Source of the DNA: Limnohabitans sp. Jir61
GTDB taxonomy: Bacteria; Pseudomonadota; Gammaproteobacteria; Burkholderiales; Burkholderiaceae_C
DNA: 64,000 nt
Direction: 5' to 3'
Assembly (NCBI RefSeq): GCF_003063545.1
Contig: NZ_NESD01000002.1
Location: forward strand, 496,001 to 560,000
Every line of letters starts with the position of its first letter. Positions within the stretch are counted from its first letter, which is position 1. This document shows, in pieces, positions 1 through 8,734 of this stretch. Below the pieces are notes generated by a model. It did not search any database. It was not told where the DNA came from and saw only the letters and a list, made by a program, of their open reading frames with translations. A program made the translations under genes and the position numbers.

Positions 1-789
1 GGCACAGCCGGTGGCGTGCTCTTTGAGTTGCGCCGGGTGTGGGGCGCTGTCTGTGCCCAAGAAGAACTTGGGTGAGCCACTGGTGGCCGCATGCACCAAG
101 GCCAAGCGGTGTGTCTCGCGCTTCAACACAGGCAAGCAATAGAAATGTGGGCGAATGCCGCCGGTGAAGATGGCGTTGCGGTTGTACAGCAAGTGGTGCG
201 CGGTGATGGTCGCGCCGGTGTACTTGTCGCTCGATGCTACGTATTGCGCGGCGTCAGCGGTAGTGATGTGCTCGAACACAATTTTGAGTTCGGGGAAATC
301 TTTACGAAGCGGAATGAGCTGCGTGTCGATGAACACAGCTTCGCGGTCAAACAAATCGATGTCGCTGCTAGTGACTTCACCGTGCACCAACAACAACATG
401 CCCGCCTTTTGCATGGCTTCGAGTGTTTTGTAGGTCTTGCGCATGTCGGTCACGCCGGCATCGCTGTTGGTAGTGGCACCAGCTGGGTAAAGCTTGGCGG
501 CGACCACACCAGCATCTTTGGCGCGGGCTATTTCGTCTGCGGGCAGGTTGTCGGTGAGGTAGAGCGTCATCAAAGGCTCGAAGCTCATGCCTTGGGGCAC
601 TGCGGCCAAGATGCGCTGTTTGTACTCAAGCGCTTGCGCCGCCGTGGTGACGGGGGGCTTGAGGTTAGGCATGATGATGGCGCGGCCAAATTCGGCGGCG
701 GTGTGGGGCACCACGGTGTTGAGTGCAGCGCCATCGCGCACGTGCAGGTGCCAGTCGTCGGGTTTTGTGATGGTGATTTGTTGCGTCAT
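1..789 (-). CDS. pyrC: Dihydroorotase PyrC, 3' end cut by window edge
   Basis: Zinc amidohydrolase that closes N-carbamoyl-aspartate to dihydroorotate in pyrimidine synthesis (cytosol). The reverse strand reads openly from an ATG at 789 to the window edge, 263 codons of roughly 345. Visible motifs are WHLHVRDG (metal-binding H14 and H16), the lysine of [10 protein letters not shown] (about K99, normally carboxylated), LVHGE, FEHITT and LGTDSAPH. The start fits the family N-terminus (basic strand then PDDWHLH), although the AAGG upstream sits very close to the ATG. An in-frame ATG at 861 would add 24 residues but lies in the loop of a large hairpin and has no ribosome site, so 789 is preferred. 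Any leader transcript would carry the hairpins at 830-1124. Confidence 0.93.
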   Translation of the reverse strand, partial: MTQQITITKPDDWHLHVRDGAALNTVVPHTAAEFGRAIIMPNLKPPVTTAAQALEYKQRILAAVPQGMSFEPLMTLYLTDNLPADEIARAKDAGVVAAKLYPAGATTNSDAGVTDMRKTYKTLEAMQKAGMLLLVHGEVTSSDIDLFDREAVFIDTQLIPLRKDFPELKIVFEHITTADAAQYVASSDKYTGATITAHHLLYNRNAIFTGGIRPHFYCLPVLKRETHRLALVHAATSGSPKFFLGTDSAPHPAQLKEHATGCA

Positions 790-829
790 GCCTTGATTGT
801 CGACGAAGTTGGCTTTGGTTCTGAGCTCG

Positions 830-1124
830 CTGTGTGCGCAGGCAGTGAGCAGGTTCCTCATGCTGGGGTACCAGAAATCGTCACCTGCCCACTGCCTCCA
901 CCCACAGACTGCGACCTACAAAAGTTGGATTAGAACTGTTGGTGCTACCCAAGTTGCCTCGACGATGACTGCCTTTGCGGTCCTACGCAATAAGCCACCT
1001 CCAGCCAACGCAAACACAATCGCCTGAAATGTTTCAACCAACACCAGTTGCGCGGCTTGGGTGCGGCGGCTGACGATTTCTGGTACCCCAGCATGAGGAA
1101 GCCGCCGTACCCAAGCTGCGCAAC
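830..1124. repeat. Paired-hairpin element 1 with mutually complementary loops
   Basis: Two hairpins of 78 nt each. Left hairpin: arms 830-853 and 884-907 (20 of 24 pairs) around loop 854-883. Right hairpin: arms 1047-1070 and 1101-1124 (22 of 24 pairs, the two exceptions being G-U wobbles on the plus strand) around loop 1071-1100. The 30-nt right loop is the exact reverse complement of the left loop. The hairpins are 139 bp apart. No protein gene is convincing here. The element fills most of the 440-bp gap between pyrC and gltL. A second element of the same design lies at 59040-59316. Function unknown. Confidence 0.8.
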
Positions 1125-1172
1125 CCTCTCCGAAGAGAAACCTTCACGAATGCAAATAACAAAGCAACAAAG

Positions 1173-1199
1173 AAAAAGGCGCCCCATCAAGAGACGCCT
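1173..1199 (-). terminator. Intrinsic terminator after gltL
   Basis: On the minus strand, AGGCGTC (1199-1193) pairs with GGCGCCT (1183-1177), six Watson-Crick pairs and one G-U, followed by a U-run (1177-1173). It ends the gltIJKL transcript. Its 5' arm is shared with a longer upstream stem (see 1189-1232). Confidence 0.7.
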
Positions 1200-1232
1200 A
1201 ATTAATTGGAATCTGACCCCAATTAGGTGTCA
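1189..1232 (-). repeat. REP-like palindrome overlapping gltL stop codon
   Basis: On the minus strand, GACACCTAATT pairs with AATTAGGCGTC (10 of 11) around a loop holding TTGGGGTCAGATTCC. The TTGGGGTCAGA core resembles palindromes that accompany REP-associated tyrosine transposases; no such transposase is in the window. A related core, TTGGGGACAGA, occurs at 62356-62379. The 3' arm overlaps the 5' arm of the terminator at 1173-1199, so the two stems exclude each other. Confidence 0.5.
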
Positions 1233-1967
1233 GTGCGCCAAGATCTTGTTCAAGAACTCTTTGGTACGTGGCTGACGGTTTTCGGGGTGGTTGAAAAACT
1301 CATCCTTCGAGCAGTCTTCCAAAATCTTGCCGCCCACATCCATGAAGATCACGCGGCTGCCCACTTTGCGGGCGAAACCCATTTCGTGGGTCACGCACAT
1401 CATGGTCATGCCTTCGTTGGCCAAGTCCACCATCACATCCAACACCTCGCCCACCATCTCGGGGTCGAGTGCTGAGGTGGGTTCGTCAAACAACATCACG
1501 ATGGGGTCCATGCTCAAGGCACGGGCAATCGCCACGCGTTGTTGTTGACCGCCTGAGAGCTGGCCTGGGAACTTGTCTTTGTGCGCCATCAGACCCACGC
1601 GCTCCAAGTATTTCAATCCGTGGGCATGCGCCTCGTCTTCGCTGCGGCCCAACACCTTTTGCTGCGCAATGGTCAAGTTTTCGGTCACCGACAGATGCGG
1701 AAACAACTCGAAGTGCTGGAACACCATGCCCACGCGGCTGCGCAGTTTGGGCAGGTTGGTGTCTTTGCCGTGCACAGCAATGCCGTCGACCATGATTTCG
1801 CCTTGCTGGAAAGGCTCCAAGGCATTGATGGTTTTGATGAGGGTGGATTTGCCTGAGCCTGATGGGCCACAGACCACGACCACTTCACCCTTTTGGATGT
1901 TGGTGGAACAGTTGTTCAGCACCTGAACGGGGCCGTACCACTTGGAAACATTTTTTAATTCAATCAC
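1230..1967 (-). CDS. gltL: Glutamate/aspartate ABC transporter ATPase
   Basis: ATP-hydrolysing subunit of a polar amino acid importer, on the cytoplasmic face of the inner membrane. Walker [10 protein letters not shown] is at residues 34-42, followed by the Q-loop, signature LSGGQQQR, Walker [13 protein letters not shown] and the switch histidine in VTHEMGFA. The 245-residue length is normal for GltL/GlnQ. I chose the GTG start at 1967 because GGAG stands six bases upstream and the protein then begins [12 protein letters not shown] as in the family; a longer frame from 2072 would run into gltK. It is the last gene of gltI-J-K-L and is followed by a terminator. Glutamate/aspartate specificity is inferred from gene order and family resemblance. 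Confidence 0.93.
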   Translation of the reverse strand: MIELKNVSKWYGPVQVLNNCSTNIQKGEVVVVCGPSGSGKSTLIKTINALEPFQQGEIMVDGIAVHGKDTNLPKLRSRVGMVFQHFELFPHLSVTENLTIAQQKVLGRSEDEAHAHGLKYLERVGLMAHKDKFPGQLSGGQQQRVAIARALSMDPIVMLFDEPTSALDPEMVGEVLDVMVDLANEGMTMMCVTHEMGFARKVGSRVIFMDVGGKILEDCSKDEFFNHPENRQPRTKEFLNKILAH

Positions 1968-2011
1968 GATGAACTCCAGCTCGAATTTTGAACGCGCATT
2001 CTTCGCGACGC

Positions 2012-2680
2012 TTAACGAATGATGGCAATGCGCGCTTGTAAGCGACGCACGAGGGCCGAGAGGCCAAAACAAATCACGAAATACACCAAGGCAGCCAAGA
2101 TGTACACCTCTTCCACGCGGCCATAAATCTTGCCTGCAGTGACGAAGCCCTTGAGCAAGTCATACGCACCAATGGCATAGACCAACGAGGTGTCTTGGAA
2201 CAAGATGATGGTTTGCGTGAGCAACACAGGAATCATGTTGCGAAAAGCTTGTGGCAACACAATGAGGCGCATGTTCTGGCTATAGGTCATGCCCAAAGCT
2301 TGACCGGCCATCACTTGACCACGCGGAATGGACTGAATGCCCGCCCGCATGATCTCGCTGAAGTACGCCGCTTCAAACGCCACAAAGGTAATCGTGGCCG
2401 ACAGCTCCGCGCCGATGGAGCGGCCAATCAAAAACGGAATCAGCAAGAAGAACCACAGAATCACCATCACCAAGGGGATGGATCGCATGCCGTTCACATA
2501 GATGACGGCTGGCAGTTCTAGAAACTTATTACCCGACAAGCGCATCAGCGCGAGGATGGTGCCAAACACAATGCCGCCCACGGTAGCGACGATGGTCAGC
2601 TCCACGCTGAACAACATGCCCTTCAACACAAACTTGTTGAAGATGTCCCATTCGACAAAAGAAAAATCAAGTGCGCTCAT
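2012..2680 (-). CDS. gltK: Glutamate/aspartate ABC transporter permease GltK
   Basis: Inner-membrane permease of the polar amino acid importer, 222 residues, with several hydrophobic segments. The HisM/GltK-type cytoplasmic loop (about residues 122-142, [14 protein letters not shown] then AGQALGM) contacts the ATPase. It starts two bases after gltJ stops, so the two permeases are probably translated together and form the heterodimeric channel. Spacing to gltL is 44 bases. Nothing in the sequence is odd. The family assignment is firm; the exact substrate is inferred from the operon. Confidence 0.93.
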   Translation of the reverse strand: MSALDFSFVEWDIFNKFVLKGMLFSVELTIVATVGGIVFGTILALMRLSGNKFLELPAVIYVNGMRSIPLVMVILWFFLLIPFLIGRSIGAELSATITFVAFEAAYFSEIMRAGIQSIPRGQVMAGQALGMTYSQNMRLIVLPQAFRNMIPVLLTQTIILFQDTSLVYAIGAYDLLKGFVTAGKIYGRVEEVYILAALVYFVICFGLSALVRRLQARIAIIR

Positions 2681-2682
2681 GC

Positions 2683-3417
2683 TCAGTGCCCCCCGCCCAC
2701 ATTGCCCGCGACCACGAGGCCAGGGATTTGCATGCGGCGTTCCACGAAGGCCATCACACGGTTCACAGCAAAGGCTGACACGGTGTACAACGCCGTCACG
2801 GCCAAGTACACCTCAATGCCACGCGAGGTTTCTTCTTGCACTTGCATGGCGTACATGGTGAGTTCGGCAATCGACACCGCAAAGGCAACCGAAGAGTTTT
2901 TCAGCAAGTTCATCGACTCGCTGGTGAGCGGTGGCCAAATGGTGCGAAACGCAATAGGCAACAACACATAGCGGTAGGTTTGCCAAGTGGTAAAACCCAT
3001 GGCCATGGCCGCATAACGCTGGCCGCGCGGCATGGCTTGGATACCGGCGCGCAGCATCTCGGCCACGCGTGAGGAGGTAAAGAAGCCTAGGCCCAACACC
3101 ACCAACACAAACCCCGGCACTTGTTGCATGGCCGGAAAGACCTTAGGCAACACAAAGTACCAGAGAAAAATTTGGACCAACACGGGGATGTTGCGAAACA
3201 GCTCCACCCACGCGTTGGCGAATCTCGCTAACCAAACATTCAAACGCGTATCTTGGGGCAAGGTACGCAGAATGCCCATGAGGCACCCTGACACCATCGC
3301 CACTACCCAAGCACTGCCCGCTACTGAAAGCGTCCAGCCCCAGGCTTCAAACATCCACTCGAGGTAGGTTCGTCCACCACCGTCGTCCTGAAGAAAAACC
3401 TGCCAATCGAGTGTCAT
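2683..3417 (-). CDS. gltJ: Glutamate/aspartate ABC transporter permease GltJ
   Basis: Second inner-membrane permease of the importer, 244 residues. It is longer at the N-terminus than GltK, as usual for GltJ, and carries the permease loop RVAEMLRAGIQAMPRGQRYA, the coupling site to GltL. Hydrophobic stretches predict about five membrane helices. It follows gltI by 18 bases and precedes gltK by two, consistent with one transcript gltI-gltJ-gltK-gltL. No frameshift or truncation is seen. Confidence 0.93.
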   Translation of the reverse strand: MTLDWQVFLQDDGGGRTYLEWMFEAWGWTLSVAGSAWVVAMVSGCLMGILRTLPQDTRLNVWLARFANAWVELFRNIPVLVQIFLWYFVLPKVFPAMQQVPGFVLVVLGLGFFTSSRVAEMLRAGIQAMPRGQRYAAMAMGFTTWQTYRYVLLPIAFRTIWPPLTSESMNLLKNSSVAFAVSIAELTMYAMQVQEETSRGIEVYLAVTALYTVSAFAVNRVMAFVERRMQIPGLVVAGNVGGGH

Positions 3418-3435
3418 GTCTATACGTCTTCTAAA

Positions 3436-4335
3436 TTACTTCTTGGCGTAGGCTTCGACAGGCTTGTCGTTCAAGTTTTTCCAAGCGTCCTTGTTGGCAT
3501 CGCTGGCAGGCATGCCGAGCTTGATGTTCTTTGGAGGAATGGCTTGCGTGAACCACTTGTCGTAAAGCTTGGCGAGCTCGCCAGACTTGGCTAAGCCAGC
3601 GATGGTGTCGTCAGCCAATTTCTTGAAAGCTGGGTCGTCCTTGCGGAACATGATGGCGATGGGCTCGACGTTCAACACTTCGCCCACGATTTTGAAATCG
3701 GCGGGAGCTTTAGAGTTGGCGATGTTGCCAGCCAAGATTTGGCCGTCCATCACGAATGCATCAGCGCGGCCAGACTCGAGCAGCAAGAAGCTGTCTGCGT
3801 GGTCTTTGCCGAACACTTCTTTGAAGTCAACGCCAGTGGCGCGCTCGTTCTTGCGCAACAGTTGCACAGAGGTAGTACCTGTGGTGGTGGCCACGTTCTT
3901 GCCGTTCAGCTGAGCAATAGTTGTGATGCCCGAGTTGGCATGCACGGCGATGCGCACTTCTTCAACGTAGGTGGTGAATGCGAAGGCCACTTGCTTTTGG
4001 CGAGCTTCGTTGTTGGTGGTCGAGCCGCACTCGATGTCCACAGTACCGTTTTCCACCAAAGGAATGCGGTTTTGTGAAGTCACGGGTGTGTATTTCACTT
4101 CCAACTTTTTGCCAGCTGCTTTTTCGAGGTTGGCGATGATGCGTTGGCAAATCTCAACGTGGTAGCCCACATACTTGCCGTCACCCAAGGTGTAAGACAA
4201 AGCGCCAGAAGAGTCGCGCACACCCATGGTGATTGAGCCTGCGGCTTTGACTTTGGCGAGGGTGTCATTGGCTTGCGCGAATGCGGTGCCAGCCAACAAG
4301 GTGGCCACGGCCAAGGTAATGAACTGCTTTTTCAT
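3436..4335 (-). CDS. gltI: Glutamate/aspartate periplasmic binding protein
   Basis: Solute-binding protein that captures the amino acid in the periplasm and delivers it to GltJK. The 299 residues start with a clear Sec signal peptide (MKKQFITLAVATLLAGTAFA, cleavage after AFA). The body matches the SBP_bac_3 fold: GVRDSSGALSY near the N-terminus, then CGSTTNNEARQKQVAF and VATTTGTTS. The ATG at 4335 is preceded by GGAG at six bases; an upstream extension to 4419 would put 28 non-signal residues ahead of the signal peptide and is rejected. It is the first gene of the operon, so the promoter should lie in 4336-4433. Confidence 0.94.
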   Translation of the reverse strand: MKKQFITLAVATLLAGTAFAQANDTLAKVKAAGSITMGVRDSSGALSYTLGDGKYVGYHVEICQRIIANLEKAAGKKLEVKYTPVTSQNRIPLVENGTVDIECGSTTNNEARQKQVAFAFTTYVEEVRIAVHANSGITTIAQLNGKNVATTTGTTSVQLLRKNERATGVDFKEVFGKDHADSFLLLESGRADAFVMDGQILAGNIANSKAPADFKIVGEVLNVEPIAIMFRKDDPAFKKLADDTIAGLAKSGELAKLYDKWFTQAIPPKNIKLGMPASDANKDAWKNLNDKPVEAYAKK

Positions 4336-4433
4336 GAGTTGCTCCAGTTGAAGAAGTAATGAATTGGGACTCCACATTCTAGGGACAGAGACCCTCGGGA
4401 AAGCCCTAAGCAGAAACACTTATCAATAATTGC

Positions 4434-5138
4434 TCAACGGCCCTTGTTGGCGTTGCGTTTCCACATTTCCCAAGGCCGGTCCAAGTGCATATCATTCATG
4501 TCAGATGTGGCTTGGGCTTCAGCTTCCGTTAAGAAAGTGATTTCGCCCAAACGCGAAGCTTCGCTTTGCAAACGGGCATTGCTCTCGGTATAGACCCCAC
4601 GGAAAACGGCTTGTTTGATGGAGTTACCCACGGTCACACTGCCATGTCCACGCATGAGGGCTACATTGGATTGACCCAACACCTTGGCCAACGACTCGCC
4701 CAAAGCTTGATTGCTGATCAGTAAATCTGTGCTTTCGCCGGCGCTATGTCGAATTTCATAGACCGGTGTCACCGCGCCTAAAAACCCACTCATGTGACAG
4801 ATGGGACGTAAGCGTGCGCCCGTCACGCCAAACGGAATCACTGCTGGTGAGTGGCTGTGAATAACCGACATCACATCTGGGCGTGCTTTGTAGATGGCGC
4901 TGTGAATGAAACGCTCCACATAGGTGCGACGGCCTTGGGCATCATGCACGTTGCCATCGAGGTCGACCTCGACCATATCCTCCACTTCTACCAAAGCAGG
5001 CGCCATGCTACGCGCGATAAAAAAACGCTCTGGGTTATTTGGGTTGCGCACACTGATGTGGCCAAAGCCATCGAGCACGCCCTCATTGACCAATATGTGG
5101 TTGGCCAGTGCCAAGTCTTCTAAGTGTTGTGTTGTCAT
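4434..5138 (-). CDS. Class II aldolase/adducin family protein
   Basis: Zinc-dependent class II aldolase-like enzyme of 234 residues, cytosolic. The fold is recognisable from NEGVLDGFGHISVRNP near the start, the metal-binding pair in VIHSHSPAV, and RGHGSVTVG, which supplies a further histidine. Relatives include fuculose-phosphate aldolase and several decarboxylases or lyases, so the substrate cannot be named. It begins 10 bases after the Bug gene at 5149-6120 stops, which suggests that the pair handles an imported organic acid. The ATG at 5138 was chosen because the family N-terminus begins there; the 43-residue upstream extension overlaps the Bug gene. Confidence 0.85.
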   Translation of the reverse strand: MTTQHLEDLALANHILVNEGVLDGFGHISVRNPNNPERFFIARSMAPALVEVEDMVEVDLDGNVHDAQGRRTYVERFIHSAIYKARPDVMSVIHSHSPAVIPFGVTGARLRPICHMSGFLGAVTPVYEIRHSAGESTDLLISNQALGESLAKVLGQSNVALMRGHGSVTVGNSIKQAVFRGVYTESNARLQSEASRLGEITFLTEAEAQATSDMNDMHLDRPWEMWKRNANKGR

Positions 5139-5148
5139 GGTGTGCTCA

Positions 5149-6120
5149 TTATTCTGCTTTGATGCCGGCATAGGCTGCCACGCGTGCCCATCGCACCAGC
5201 TCGGCACGCATGAAGTCGGTTCCCTCTTCTGAGGTGGTGAAGAAAGGTTCAAACCCAAGTTTTTCAAACTTGGCTTTCATCTCTGGGCTTTTACCCACTT
5301 GCACAAATGCAGCATTGAGTTTTTTCACAATTGCAGGCGGCGTACCTGCTGGGGCAAACAATGCAAACCAGTTGGCCAAGTCCACGCCTTTATAACCACC
5401 TTCAGCCAGCGAAGGCACATTGGGCAACACGGGGTTACGCGTAGAAGCAGCCACTGCCAGCGCACGGATGCGTCCTTGTTGGATATACGGCAGCGCGTTT
5501 TGAATAGGGCTAAACATATAAGCCAATTGACCACCAACCAAATCGGTCATCGCTTGCGATTGACCTTTGTACGGAATGTGATTGGTCTTCGTGCCTGCTA
5601 GTTGGTTAAAAAATTCAGCATGCAAATGCTGCGGGCTCCCCATACCCGCTGTGCCGAAATTCAACTCGCCTGGGATGGCTTTCGCCAATTCAACAAACTC
5701 GCGCAAGTTGGTGGCTTTCACGGATGGATGCACCACCAGCACCGAACCTGTTTGCCCCACCAAGGTGATGGTTTGTAGGTCTTTCAACAAGTCATATGGC
5801 AACTTGCGGTACACCGCAACATTGGTGGCGATGGTGCCAGGCGAAAGAATCAAGGTGTAACCGTCAGGCTTGGCCTTGGCCACCATTTCTACGCCGATGT
5901 TGCCGCCAGCACCGAGTTTGTTTTCAATCACCACGGGTTGCCCCAGCAATTCACTCACTTTTTGCCCCAAGGTTCGGGCCAACAAGTCAGTGCCACCACC
6001 TGCTGCTACAGGTACGATGATTTGAATGGGCTTGTTGGGAAAAGTTTGTGCAAAGCAATTGCCCAAAGCGAACAATCCCGCGGAGACGGCAACAACGGTT
6101 GCGAGTAAAAGCTTCTTCAT
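5149..6120 (-). CDS. Bug-family tripartite tricarboxylate solute-binding protein
   Basis: Periplasmic binding protein of the Bug/TctC family, 323 residues, with a Sec signal peptide ending near NCFAQ. Family hallmarks are FPNKPIQIIVPVAAGGGTD, where the bound carboxylate is held, NKLGAGGNIGVEMVAKAKPDGYT, and the NHIPYKGQSQAMTDL segment. Start at 6120 is supported by AGGAG seven bases upstream. Bug proteins are numerous in Burkholderiales and often lack adjacent TctAB membrane genes, as here. The neighbouring aldolase suggests a hydroxy- or keto-acid ligand, but this is inference. Confidence 0.9.
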   Translation of the reverse strand: MKKLLLATVVAVSAGLFALGNCFAQTFPNKPIQIIVPVAAGGGTDLLARTLGQKVSELLGQPVVIENKLGAGGNIGVEMVAKAKPDGYTLILSPGTIATNVAVYRKLPYDLLKDLQTITLVGQTGSVLVVHPSVKATNLREFVELAKAIPGELNFGTAGMGSPQHLHAEFFNQLAGTKTNHIPYKGQSQAMTDLVGGQLAYMFSPIQNALPYIQQGRIRALAVAASTRNPVLPNVPSLAEGGYKGVDLANWFALFAPAGTPPAIVKKLNAAFVQVGKSPEMKAKFEKLGFEPFFTTSEEGTDFMRAELVRWARVAAYAGIKAE

Positions 6121-6163
6121 TTGGACTCCTTGGCTGAACAATTTTTATCCACGCGCGAGGCGC

Positions 6164-6197
6164 AAAAAAATGGCGCTCTGTGAAACAGAGCACCATT
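6164..6197 (-). terminator. Terminator after bioB
   Basis: Thirteen-base arms (6169-6181 and 6185-6197, one wobble mismatch) around a GAA/TTC loop, followed on the minus strand by a run of seven U (6170-6164). It isolates bioB from the Bug gene downstream. Confidence 0.85.
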
Positions 6198-6264
6198 CTT
6201 ATTGAGTTTCAAAGCCTTGCCATCTGATGGGGATCAAGATGGCGTCACTTGAGAGACTTTCAAC

Positions 6265-7266
6265 TCAATTGGTCTTCATTCCCAACTTACCCAAAAGCGC
6301 TTGGTCGCGTTCCCAGTCAGGGTTACCCGTGGTGAGGAGCTTGTCACCATAGAAGATGGAATTAGCCCCTGCCATGAAGCAAAGAGTTTGAATGGCTTCA
6401 CCCATCTCTTGGCGGCCAGCAGACAAACGCACACGGGCTTTAGGCATGGTGATGCGCGCCACCGCGATGGTGCGAACAAACTCCAACAAGTCCAAACTTT
6501 CAGTGCCGTGCAAAGGAGTGCCTTCGACTTGCACCAAGTTGTTGATGGGCACTGAGTCAGGATAAGGATTGAGGTTAGCCAACTGGTGCACCAACGCCGC
6601 GCGTTGAGCGCGTGACTCGCCCATACCCACGATGCCACCACTGCACACGTTCATGCCTGCTGAGCGCACGTTGTCAAGCGTGTCCAAACGGTCTTGGTAC
6701 ACGCGGGTGGTGATGATGTTGCCGTAGGTCTCGGGCGCAGTGTCGAGGTTGTGGTTGTAGTAGTCCAAGCCCGCGTCTTTGAGCGCATGGGCATGCTGAG
6801 CCGTCAACATACCCAAAGTGCAGCAAGCTTCTAAATTAAGGTCCTTGACCGTGCGGATCAGCTCAGCCACTTTTTCAATGTCGCGGTCTTTGGGTTCACG
6901 CCATGCAGCGCCCATGCAAAAACGGGTTGCGCCGTTTTTCTTAGCTTCTGTGGCTGCAGCTTTGACGGTTTCAACGTCGAGCAACTTGGTAGCTTCCACG
7001 CCGGTGTCGTAACGTGAGGCTTGTGGGCAATAGCCACAGTCCTCTGAGCAACCACCCGTTTTGATGGACAACAAGGTTGAGAGCTGAACTTCATTAGGAT
7101 TAAAGTTCTCACGATGAACTTGCTGCGCTTTGAACATCAAGTCGTTGAAAGGCAGGTTGAACAGCTCTTCCACAGCGGCCAAAGACCACGCGTGGTCAAC
7201 AACTGCAGGGGCTTGCACAGGTTTAACGAAATGAACAGGCTGTTCATTTTGCAAAGTAGATTGCAT
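6265..7266 (-). CDS. bioB: Biotin synthase BioB
   Basis: Radical-SAM enzyme that inserts sulfur into dethiobiotin to make biotin. The 4Fe-4S motif CxxxCxxC is [10 protein letters not shown] with cysteines 73, 77 and 80. Further conserved stretches are [17 protein letters not shown] and [10 protein letters not shown]. The protein is 333 residues, normal for BioB. Start at 7266 gives MQSTLQ; the longer frame to 7404 overlaps bioA on the other strand and is not credible. bioB is transcribed away from bioA-F-D, so 7267-7393 must hold two promoters. I did not find a convincing BirA or BioR operator there. A strong terminator follows. Confidence 0.96.
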   Translation of the reverse strand: MQSTLQNEQPVHFVKPVQAPAVVDHAWSLAAVEELFNLPFNDLMFKAQQVHRENFNPNEVQLSTLLSIKTGGCSEDCGYCPQASRYDTGVEATKLLDVETVKAAATEAKKNGATRFCMGAAWREPKDRDIEKVAELIRTVKDLNLEACCTLGMLTAQHAHALKDAGLDYYNHNLDTAPETYGNIITTRVYQDRLDTLDNVRSAGMNVCSGGIVGMGESRAQRAALVHQLANLNPYPDSVPINNLVQVEGTPLHGTESLDLLEFVRTIAVARITMPKARVRLSAGRQEMGEAIQTLCFMAGANSIFYGDKLLTTGNPDWERDQALLGKLGMKTN

Positions 7267-7393
7267 ACAGAAAACTTCTAAAAAGATATCCACTAAATAT
7301 AGCAACAAAAGCCAACCTAAGGCTGACGTAGGAATGGACTGGGATAATGTGCCTTTCGTGGCGAAAAGCCCTTTATTTAGATGTGAGGTTTTT

Positions 7394-8734
7394 TTGCAAA
7401 ACACCCATTCCTCTCAGCTGGTGCAGCGCAGCCTACAAAGCGTGTGGCACCCCTGCACCCAAATGCAGCACCACGAGACCGTGCCATTGGTGGCCGTCAA
7501 ACGTGGCCAAGGGGTATGGCTGTATGACGGCGACAACCGACGCTACTTAGACGCCGTGAGCTCGTGGTGGGTCAATTTGTTTGGTCATGCCAACCCACGC
7601 ATCAATGCCGCCCTCAAAGACCAGCTCGATACCCTAGAACACGCCATGTTGGCGGGCTTCACGCATGAACCCGTGGTGGCGTTGTCAGAAAAACTGTCTG
7701 CCTTGACGGAGGGTGTGTTGGGCCACTGCTTTTATGCGTCAGACGGCGCATCAGCGGTAGAGATTGCGCTGAAGATGAGTTTTCACTCTTGGCGCAACCT
7801 TGGGTTGCCTGCCAAGCAAGAGTTTGTGTGCCTCAAAGGTGGTTACCACGGCGAAACCATAGGCGCATTGGCTGTCACCGATGTAGCAATTTTTCGTGAT
7901 GCCTATGACGCACTGCTCAAACCCACGCACTGCCTCATGTCACCCGATGCGCGTTTGGCCTTAGACGGCGAAACCGACGACGACCAAGCCCGTCGCGCTG
8001 CCCACGAGTTAGAGCTGTTGCTGCAAGAGCGCGCTGACCACATCAGCGCCGTCATCGTTGAGCCATTGGTGCAATGTGCCAGCGGCATGGCCATGCACAG
8101 CGCTTTGTATTTACAACTGGTTCGCCAACTGTGCGACCAATACAAGGTGCACATGATTGCGGATGAAATTGCGGTGGGTTGCGGTCGCACCGGCACATTC
8201 TTTGCGTGTGAGCAAGCACACATTTGGCCTGACTTTGTGTGTTTGTCTAAAGGCATCAGCGGTGGCTATTTGCCTTTGTCGTTGGTGATGACGCGCGACA
8301 GCATTTACCAAACCTTTTACAGCGACAGCGTAGCCCGTGGCTTCTTGCATTCGCATTCATACACAGGCAACCCACTGGCATGCAGAGCTGCGCTGGCAAC
8401 CTTGGCGATATTTGAAGAAGACGACGTGCTTGCACAAAACCAAGTGCGCGCCCAGCGTATGACGGCCGCACTTGAGCCGTTGAGGCAGCACAGTCACGTG
8501 AAGAACTTCCGCCAACAGGGCATGATTTGGGCTTTTGATGCACAAGTGGCTGATGCCGCAAAAGCAGCCACTTTTTCACGGCGTTTCTTTGCCACCGCAC
8601 TTGAGCACGAACTGCTGATTCGTCCGATTGGTCGCACGGTGTATCTGATGCCACCCTACATTTTGAGCAACGACGAGATTGATTTGCTCGCCACACGCTT
8701 ACACACCGTGTTTGAAAAAGTGGTGCACGCATGA
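7394..8734 (+). CDS. bioA: Adenosylmethionine-8-amino-7-oxononanoate aminotransferase
   Basis: PLP enzyme that converts KAPA to DAPA, the third step of biotin ring assembly. Fold-type I aminotransferase with SVWHPCTQM near the start, [15 protein letters not shown], the [11 protein letters not shown] motif and the PLP lysine (about K286) in [13 protein letters not shown] place the start at the TTG at 7394: AGG precedes it at seven bases, and family members have about ten residues before QRSL. The upstream in-frame ATG at 7334 has GGA directly against it, and a GATAAT box (7343-7348) lies inside that extension. The longer form would be 466 residues. The gene overlaps bioF by four bases (ATGA). 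Confidence 0.92.
   Translation: MQNTHSSQLVQRSLQSVWHPCTQMQHHETVPLVAVKRGQGVWLYDGDNRRYLDAVSSWWVNLFGHANPRINAALKDQLDTLEHAMLAGFTHEPVVALSEKLSALTEGVLGHCFYASDGASAVEIALKMSFHSWRNLGLPAKQEFVCLKGGYHGETIGALAVTDVAIFRDAYDALLKPTHCLMSPDARLALDGETDDDQARRAAHELELLLQERADHISAVIVEPLVQCASGMAMHSALYLQLVRQLCDQYKVHMIADEIAVGCGRTGTFFACEQAHIWPDFVCLSKGISGGYLPLSLVMTRDSIYQTFYSDSVARGFLHSHSYTGNPLACRAALATLAIFEEDDVLAQNQVRAQRMTAALEPLRQHSHVKNFRQQGMIWAFDAQVADAAKAATFSRRFFATALEHELLIRPIGRTVYLMPPYILSNDEIDLLATRLHTVFEKVVHA

Noticed and set aside
91-933. 280-residue open frame on the plus strand
   Set aside because: It is the antisense shadow of pyrC, which shows all family motifs on the other strand; the frame has low-complexity His/Val/Gly content.
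830-1124. Integron attC site
   Set aside because: The arms begin GTTG and end CAAC, the reverse of the attC order (RYYYAAC to GTTRRRY), and no integrase gene or cassette is visible.
830-1124. Simple insertion sequence remnant
   Set aside because: No target-site duplication or transposase remnant could be identified at the element borders.
945-1275. Short open frames on both strands within the first paired-hairpin element
   Set aside because: Both merely translate the inverted loop and its stems; no ribosome sites, no family resemblance.
4380-4395. GGGACAGAGACCC motif before gltI as a third REP-like copy
   Set aside because: The stem is only four or five bases, with no clear TTGGGG extension.
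7267-7393. BirA or BioR operator between bioB and bioA
   Set aside because: No good match to either known operator; only a weak AGCC/GGCT repeat is present.
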